Positions 6,186-10,521 of a DNA stretch of 10,521 nucleotides are shown here, piece after piece. The stretch spans positions 3,190-13,710 of the forward strand of contig DKBB01000250.1 in the NCBI GenBank assembly GCA_002451015.1, read 5' to 3'. The position numbers were made by a program, and so were the translations under genes. Each line of letters begins with the position of its first letter. The first letter of the stretch is position 1. Below the pieces are notes generated by a model. It was not told where the DNA came from and did not search any database. It worked only from the letters and a program-made list of their open reading frames with translations. The stretch comes from Acidobacteria bacterium UBA6911 (lineage in GTDB: Bacteria; Acidobacteriota; UBA6911).

Positions 6186-7226
6186 ATGCGATTCAGCCCA
6201 CAAGGCATTGCCACAGCCATCGGCAGCTTCCCCCACCTGGAGCCGGAAGCAGCCTGCGAATTGATTTTGAAACATATTCCGGAAATCCCGATCTGGCCGC
6301 AGTTGCCCAATGCCGATTTTCGTGAGCAGATGGAAATCCAGTACAGCGAAGGAATGCCTTGTGTGGTCGTGGATGAAGAGAAAGAGAAGATATATTTTGA
6401 AACGGGCGGCGATCCTACCGGCGATCTGGAAATCTTCTACGAGAACGTGTTGGCGGAAAACCTGGATTACTTCCGGATTTCACCGGAATACAGCCGCGGG
6501 CTTTATCACATGGAAAAGAAGTTGTCGGATACGGACCGGTCTTCGATACGGTTTTTGAAATGCCATGTGACAGGTCCGCTGACCTTCGGTCTAAGCAAGA
6601 CAGATGAAAACAAGCGGTCTATTTATTATAATGAAGTTTTCCGCGATGTGGTGGTCAAGGGCATTGCAATGAAGGCCCGGTGGTTGCTCGACAGGTTCAA
6701 ACCGTTGGGATGCCGTCAACTCTGTTTTATTGATGAGCCGATCTTCTCCGCCTTCGGTTCTTCCACCTATGTAAGCCTTCAGCGCGCCGATGTCGTGAGT
6801 TGCCTCGGCGAGGTAGTCGAAGCCGTCCATAAGGAAGGGGCACTTGCAGGAACTCACTGTTGCGGCAACACGGAATGGACAATCCTGATCGATGCGGGTG
6901 TGGATATCATGAGTTTCGACGCGTTCGGCTACGGTGAGACCATCGGGTACTATGCGGATCAGGTCGGGGAATACTTGTCCAGGGGAGGCATTCTTGCCTG
7001 TGGAATAGTGCCGACATCGGAAACGATAAAAGAACAGACGCCCGAATCTCTGGTGAAGAAGCTGGATACATTTGTAAAAAGCTTGGTGGGAAAAGGAATT
7101 AACGAAGATCTCATTCGGGAACAGTGTATGCTGACACCCAGCTGCGGCACAGGGTCTCTTACTGTGGCGCTTGCCGAAGAAATCTTCCAGAAGCTCTCTG
7201 CGGTCAGCCGTTTGATCCGGAATTGA
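6186..7226 (+). CDS. Short cobalamin-independent methionine synthase (core MetE / UroD-like methyltransferase)
   Basis: This protein probably transfers a methyl group to a thiol, most likely homocysteine, in a zinc-dependent reaction. It has 346 residues and corresponds only to the C-terminal catalytic barrel of MetE; the N-terminal folate-binding half is absent. Landmarks are AIGSFPH at 11-17, FIDEP at 181-185 (compare the DEP segment of MetE), the zinc ligands HxC at H224/C226 in THCCGN, and a late zinc-ligand Cys C320 in LTPSCGTGS. Short proteins of this kind (the folate-independent MesA-MesD families) are thought to take methyl groups from corrinoid proteins instead of methyltetrahydrofolate. 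Its place between cooC and the CODH electron-transfer genes suggests that the corrinoid iron-sulfur protein of the acetyl-CoA pathway is the donor, which is inference. A related corrinoid- or CoM-dependent methyltransferase role is the main alternative. An ATG at 6177 is a possible alternative start. Confidence 0.85.
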   Translation: MRFSPQGIATAIGSFPHLEPEAACELILKHIPEIPIWPQLPNADFREQMEIQYSEGMPCVVVDEEKEKIYFETGGDPTGDLEIFYENVLAENLDYFRISPEYSRGLYHMEKKLSDTDRSSIRFLKCHVTGPLTFGLSKTDENKRSIYYNEVFRDVVVKGIAMKARWLLDRFKPLGCRQLCFIDEPIFSAFGSSTYVSLQRADVVSCLGEVVEAVHKEGALAGTHCCGNTEWTILIDAGVDIMSFDAFGYGETIGYYADQVGEYLSRGGILACGIVPTSETIKEQTPESLVKKLDTFVKSLVGKGINEDLIREQCMLTPSCGTGSLTVALAEEIFQKLSAVSRLIRN

Positions 7227-7253
7227 CCATGAGCTTCAATGCATTCAAAAAGG

Positions 7254-7270
7254 CCCGTCGGCAATACGGG
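7254..7270 (+). other. Small hairpin in the gap before the ferredoxin gene
   Basis: CCCGT at 7254-7258 and ACGGG at 7266-7270 can form a 5-bp stem with a 7-nt loop in the 66-nt gap between the methionine-synthase-like gene and the ferredoxin gene. No T-run follows, so it is not a convincing terminator. It could be an mRNA processing or stability element that sets relative expression, or simply chance. Confidence 0.25.
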
Positions 7271-7292
7271 TAAATGATTTCAGGAAATAATA

Positions 7293-7778
7293 TTGAAACG
7301 TGTTTTTTGTATCATAGAAAAGTGCCTCGCCTGCAGGTCCTGCGAAATCGCCTGTGCGGTTGCGCACTCCGGAACAGAAAAAATTACAGAGGCGATTAAG
7401 GAACATCCGTTGCCCAGTCAACGGATCCACGTGGAAAAAATCGGCAATGAAAAAACCCCTTTCGGGATTCGATCGATCGCCCTCCAATGCAGGCACTGCG
7501 AGGATCCCCTCTGCGCGCAGGCTTGTATATCGGGCGGCATTTCCCGGCACCCGGAAACGGGAGAAGTCGTGAACAATCCCGACAAGTGCGTGGCATGCTG
7601 GTCCTGCATTATGGTTTGTCCCTTCGGTGTCATCGTTCGACAGGAGGATTGCCGCCGTGCCGTGAAATGCGATCATTGCACGGATAGGGACGGTCCTGCC
7701 TGCGTGGAAGCTTGCCCTACCCGGGCGCTTCTTTTTTGCGAAACGCAAGAAGCTCCGATAGGCGCTCTGGTGGAATGA
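7293..7778 (+). CDS. cooF: CooF/HycB-type ferredoxin with four [4Fe-4S] clusters
   Basis: This is an electron-transfer subunit expected to take electrons from CooS and pass them to a partner. The 161-residue product carries 16 cysteines in the four-cluster pattern of the CooF/HycB/DmsB family: C11-C14-C17-C21, C66-C69-C74-C78, C99-C102-C105-C109, and C126-C129-C137-C141. Extra cysteines lie at C6, C120 and C149. No signal peptide is present, so it is cytoplasmic. Translation starts at a TTG (7293). The in-frame TGA at 7275-7277 leaves no ATG, and AGGA at 7282-7285 stands 7 nt upstream. Its stop overlaps the start of the next gene in ATGA, so ferredoxin and flavoprotein are probably translationally coupled and made in equal amounts. 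The name cooF is by family and context; the downstream electron acceptor is not a hydrogenase within this window. Confidence 0.88.
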   Translation: MKRVFCIIEKCLACRSCEIACAVAHSGTEKITEAIKEHPLPSQRIHVEKIGNEKTPFGIRSIALQCRHCEDPLCAQACISGGISRHPETGEVVNNPDKCVACWSCIMVCPFGVIVRQEDCRRAVKCDHCTDRDGPACVEACPTRALLFCETQEAPIGALVE

Positions 7779-9064
7779 CCTTTATGAGGATACTGATTAT
7801 CGGCAACAGCGCCGCCGGTACGGCCGCAATAGAAACCATTCGGTCTCAGGACAACGAGAGCTCCATAGTTCAGATCAGCGATGAAACGCATCCCCTGTAC
7901 TCCCGATGCCTTCTCAGCTACTATCTCGCGGGTAAAATAGAGAAAAACGATTTATCCTTTCGCAGCGCCGATTTTCATAAATCGATGAACGTCGAGTTGC
8001 ATCCGGGCCGGTACGTCGAGGAGGTGGATCCCCTCGGACAGAAGGTTGCCTGTACGGACGGAAGCATCCATGCATACGACAAACTGCTTATCGCTACGGG
8101 AAGTTCCGCGAAGGTGCCGGACCATATACCCGGAAATCTCGAAGGCGTTTTCGTCTTGCGGACTCTAACGGATGCCGAAGCCATTAAACGACAGCTGCCC
8201 GGGGCAAAGAAGGCCGTTATTCTCGGCGGTGGCCTCGTGGGTATGCGTGCGGCGGACGCCTTGAGTCGCGCGGGGCTCAAAGTGTTTGTCATTGTCGGAT
8301 CGAACCGGATCCTGTCCCGGATGATCGATGCGGAGGCGGCCCGGATAGTGTTGAACACAGTTCGGGACAACGATATCGAAGTGATGACCGGCGCCGATGT
8401 TTCCGAAGTCCTGCAAAAAGACGGGAAGGTCGTCGGCGTTATGGCGGACAACGGCCTGATGCTGGACTGCGAAATCCTTGTTGTAGCAAAAAGCGTCAGG
8501 GCAAATACGGATCTGATCCGGGATACGGATATAAAAACCCGGTGGGGAATAGTGACCAACGCTTCTATGCTGACCAACTATGAAAACATTTATGCGGCCG
8601 GGGATGTTGCGGAAACCTTCGATATGACCGCCGAAGAATACACCGTAAATGCCCTCTGGACCTGCGCGGTACAGCAGGGCAGGGTGGCCGGGCGGAACAT
8701 CGCGGGAACACCGGCGCAATATGCCGGATCCGTTGCGATGAACGCTCTGAACTTCTGGGGCATTCCCATCATTTCATTCGGCGTCGCCGCTCCGGAGGAC
8801 GAATCGCCGTACACGATCCTGAAAGACAGCCGACCGGCACAGAATATTTATAAGAAAGTTGTCATCGCGAACAACCGGATCAAAGGTCTTATACTGATGG
8901 GGCAGGTTGCCAATGCGGGCGTTCTTTTCTCTCTGATTCAGAATAAAATGGACGTTTCTCCATTCATGGATCAACTGCTCAGCGACCGGTTCAATTTCGG
9001 TTCTGTCGCCGGGCAGGGCGGGAAATCCGTTCTGGAAAAGTATTACAGAGGCCAAAGCGTATAG
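7775..9064 (+). CDS. NAD(P)/FAD-dependent oxidoreductase of the CODH cluster (FNOR-type)
   Basis: This 429-residue pyridine nucleotide-disulfide-type flavoprotein (nitrite reductase/rubredoxin reductase branch) probably moves electrons between the CooF-like ferredoxin and NAD(P)H. The N-terminal FAD site reads IIGNSAAG at 8-15. The branch-typical YSRCLLSYYLAG follows at 42-53 with a Cys at C45. The ATG motif of the FAD domain is in LLIATGS at 104-110, the NAD(P)-binding GGGLVG is at 151-156, and the second FAD-contact motif is in NIYAAGDVAE at 271-280. The C-terminal ~110 residues form the dimerisation domain. The chosen ATG at 7775 overlaps the upstream stop (ATGA); a second ATG at 7784 (MRILIIG) is possible. 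The frame also runs open upstream to 7712, but only within the ferredoxin gene. CODH-CooF-flavoprotein gene sets of this kind are known in clostridia and Geobacter and have been suggested to make NAD(P)H from CO. Confidence 0.9.
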   Translation: MTFMRILIIGNSAAGTAAIETIRSQDNESSIVQISDETHPLYSRCLLSYYLAGKIEKNDLSFRSADFHKSMNVELHPGRYVEEVDPLGQKVACTDGSIHAYDKLLIATGSSAKVPDHIPGNLEGVFVLRTLTDAEAIKRQLPGAKKAVILGGGLVGMRAADALSRAGLKVFVIVGSNRILSRMIDAEAARIVLNTVRDNDIEVMTGADVSEVLQKDGKVVGVMADNGLMLDCEILVVAKSVRANTDLIRDTDIKTRWGIVTNASMLTNYENIYAAGDVAETFDMTAEEYTVNALWTCAVQQGRVAGRNIAGTPAQYAGSVAMNALNFWGIPIISFGVAAPEDESPYTILKDSRPAQNIYKKVVIANNRIKGLILMGQVANAGVLFSLIQNKMDVSPFMDQLLSDRFNFGSVAGQGGKSVLEKYYRGQSV

Positions 9065-9096
9065 AGAGGAACCATTTGTCCAGGGTATATCTATGA
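9063..9096 (+). promoter_or_regulatory. Possible leader mini-ORF overlapping the cooS start
   Basis: A good Shine-Dalgarno sequence (GAGAGGA, 9063-9069) lies 24 nt before the cooS ATG, which is too far to serve it directly. It stands 6 nt before a TTG at 9076 that opens a six-codon frame (MSRVYL) whose TGA at 9094-9096 overlaps the cooS ATG at 9093. This arrangement would let ribosomes terminate and restart on cooS. A weaker AGGG at 9082-9085, 7 nt before the ATG, may instead serve cooS alone. The layout is seen in the sequence; use of the mini-ORF is speculative. Confidence 0.25.
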
Positions 9097-10521
9097 CTGA
9101 AATTAATTCAAACAGGAATATGGAAACGGTCTGGGATCGTTCCGAGCAGCAGGAACCCCGCTGCGGTTTCGGTGAGCTCGGTATCTGCTGCCGCATGTGT
9201 CACATGGGGCCCTGCCGCATAGATCCTTTCGGGCAGGGGGCAAAACTGGGAGTATGCGGGGCCACTCCGGAACTTATCGTGGCCCGGAACTTCTGCCGGA
9301 TGATTGCCGGAGGTTCGGCCGCACATTCCGACCATGGGCGTTCGGTTGCCAGGACCCTGCTGATGGCGGCAAAGAATCCGGAATCGGGATATGCCATAAA
9401 AGATACGGGCAAGCTGAACAAGGTCGCGGGTAATCTGGGCATAGACACCCAAAACAAAACCAAAGAGGAAATTGCCGTCGCCGTGGCGGAGAAGGCCCTT
9501 TCCGAATTCGGCCGGCAGGAGGGCGAAATCTCTTTTATTCGGCAGGCTCCCGAAGCACGCCAGGCCCTGTGGCGGGAACTCGATGTCGTGCCGCGCGGAA
9601 TCGACCGGGAAATTGTGGAGATGATGCACCGAACCACTATGGGCGTGGACCAGGAACATCAGAATCTTATGCTTCACGCATCGAGGGTGGCCCTCGCCGA
9701 CGGCTGGGGCGGTTCGATGATCGCGACCGAACTGCAGGATATCCTTTTCGGGACGCCGTCTCCCGTCAGGGGCCAGGTGAACCTGGGCGTTCTGTCGGAA
9801 ACGGACGTGAACATCGTGGTGCACGGGCACGAGCCGGTGTTGTCGGAAATGATGGTGCTGGCAGTACGGGATACGGAAATGCTCGAACTTGCCAAGTCTC
9901 AGGGCGCCACCGGGATCAATCTCGCCGGAATATGCTGCACGGCCAACGAAGTCCTGCTGCGGCACGGGCTTCCCATCGCGGGCAATATGCTCCAGCAGGA
10001 ACTTGCCATCGCGACGGGGGCCGTGGATGCAATGGTCGTGGATGTGCAGTGCATCATGCCGTCGCTGCCTTCGGCCGGCAAATGCTACCATACCCATCTC
10101 ATTACAACGTCCCCCAAGGGGAAGATCGAAGGCGCCAGGCACTTCGGCATTGACGAGGAAAATGCCCTGGAGACCGCACGGGAAATCGTCCGGGAAGCGG
10201 TCCTGAATTTCCCTAATCGCGGGGAGGTCGATATTCCCAAGGCGAAAATGGACCTTGTGGCGGGATTCAGCCACGAGGCCATTACTTATATGCTTGGCGG
10301 AAGATTCCGAGGCTCCTACACGCCTCTGAACGACAACATAATTAACGGGAGAATCAAAGGGGTCGCCGGCGTTGTAGGATGCTGCAATCCCAAGGTGCCT
10401 TACGACAGGGAGCACGTGGATCTTGTCGGGGAACTGATCGCTAACGATATTCTGGTCGTGCAGACCGGGTGTTCCGCCATCAGCTGTGCCAAGGCCGGTT
10501 TCCTGGTACCGGATACGGCGC
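9093..10521 (+). CDS. cooS: Ni-dependent carbon monoxide dehydrogenase catalytic subunit CooS, 3' end missing
   Basis: The product interconverts CO and CO2 at a Ni-Fe-S C-cluster. The window holds 476 codons of a gene usually about 620-670 codons long; the frame is open to the edge. Cysteine pattern: D-cluster C24 and C32 (CX7C, suggesting a [4Fe-4S] rather than a [2Fe-2S] cluster), B-cluster C33, C36, C41 and C55. C-cluster ligands by alignment to C. hydrogenoformans CODH-II: H246 in HGHEPVL, C281/C282 in GICCTANE, C320 in VQCIMPS, C430 in VGCCNPK and C460 in TGCSA. The last ligand and catalytic lysine (C526 and K563 of CODH-II) would lie past the edge. It follows the ferredoxin and flavoprotein genes by 28 nt. 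Oddities: the histidine ladder is HSDHGRSVAR (H78, H81, then S84 and R87), and the usual GCNNP reads GCCNP. Whether an acetyl-CoA synthase gene follows cannot be seen. Confidence 0.97.
   Translation, partial: MTEINSNRNMETVWDRSEQQEPRCGFGELGICCRMCHMGPCRIDPFGQGAKLGVCGATPELIVARNFCRMIAGGSAAHSDHGRSVARTLLMAAKNPESGYAIKDTGKLNKVAGNLGIDTQNKTKEEIAVAVAEKALSEFGRQEGEISFIRQAPEARQALWRELDVVPRGIDREIVEMMHRTTMGVDQEHQNLMLHASRVALADGWGGSMIATELQDILFGTPSPVRGQVNLGVLSETDVNIVVHGHEPVLSEMMVLAVRDTEMLELAKSQGATGINLAGICCTANEVLLRHGLPIAGNMLQQELAIATGAVDAMVVDVQCIMPSLPSAGKCYHTHLITTSPKGKIEGARHFGIDEENALETAREIVREAVLNFPNRGEVDIPKAKMDLVAGFSHEAITYMLGGRFRGSYTPLNDNIINGRIKGVAGVVGCCNPKVPYDREHVDLVGELIANDILVVQTGCSAISCAKAGFLVPDTA

Noticed and set aside
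7712..7774. Upstream extension of the FNOR-type flavoprotein
   Set aside because: It lies inside the cysteine-rich ferredoxin gene. The conserved FAD-binding N-terminus begins at the ATG at 7775 or 7784.
9108..10415. Long (435-codon) open frame on the minus strand opposite cooS
   Set aside because: It lies wholly antisense to a CooS frame with all expected cluster ligands, and its composition (rich in H, R, G, P) is typical of a shadow of GC-biased codons.
1..10521. CRISPR arrays, insertion sequences, tRNA or rRNA genes
   Set aside because: No repeated spacer pattern, transposase-like frame, terminal inverted repeats or RNA gene signatures were seen on either strand.

Overview
This 10.5-kb window looks like part of the chromosome of an anaerobic bacterium. 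GC content is moderate, roughly mid-50s % by eye. The gene content suggests a sulfate-reducing or syntrophic Desulfobacterota (deltaproteobacterial) relative, or another strict anaerobe with a Wood-Ljungdahl or CO-metabolising background. That placement is inferred from gene content, not from a marker gene. No mobile element, CRISPR array, rRNA or tRNA is visible. The theme throughout is redox: repair of oxidised methionine, flavoproteins, a di-iron ferritin-like protein, and a nickel carbon monoxide dehydrogenase (CODH) operon.

Layout. (1) Positions 96-1234, plus strand: msrB and msrA lie 2 nt apart, both with N-terminal export signals, so this is an extracytoplasmic methionine sulfoxide repair pair. 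(2) Positions 1324-4223, minus strand, convergent with msrA: two FAD-dependent oxidoreductases in tandem. A BaiN/HI0933-type protein comes first and a COG2509-type FAD dehydrogenase follows. An inverted repeat at 1254-1310 lies between the convergent units. (3) Positions 4451-4915, minus strand: a single ferritin-like (rubrerythrin-type) di-iron protein without a rubredoxin domain. (4) Positions 4916-5320: a 405-nt spacer between divergent genes, containing several small inverted repeats. (5) Position 5321 to the window end, plus strand: a CODH operon in the order cooC, short cobalamin-independent methionine synthase (core-MetE type), CooF/HycB-type four-cluster ferredoxin, NAD(P)/FAD oxidoreductase, cooS. 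The cooS gene runs off the right edge.

How the genes may work together. CooC would help load nickel into CooS. CooS oxidises CO (or reduces CO2) at its C-cluster and passes electrons through its B and D clusters to the CooF-like ferredoxin. The ferredoxin can feed the FAD/NAD(P) oxidoreductase, whose gene overlaps it by 4 nt. CooS-CooF-flavoprotein modules have been proposed to couple CO to NAD(P)H. In Carboxydothermus hydrogenoformans, a CODH-IV cluster that also contains a rubrerythrin has been proposed to support peroxide detoxification. The ferritin-like gene divergent from cooC and the nearby msrBA pair fit such a role, but this is inference. The methionine-synthase-like gene inside the operon instead points to one-carbon chemistry. 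Proteins of this short type are thought to take methyl groups from corrinoid proteins rather than from methyl-folate, and the acetyl-CoA-pathway corrinoid protein would be the obvious donor. The most interesting observations are this mixed operon, an apparently shortened histidine ladder in CooS, and the structured spacer upstream of cooC.
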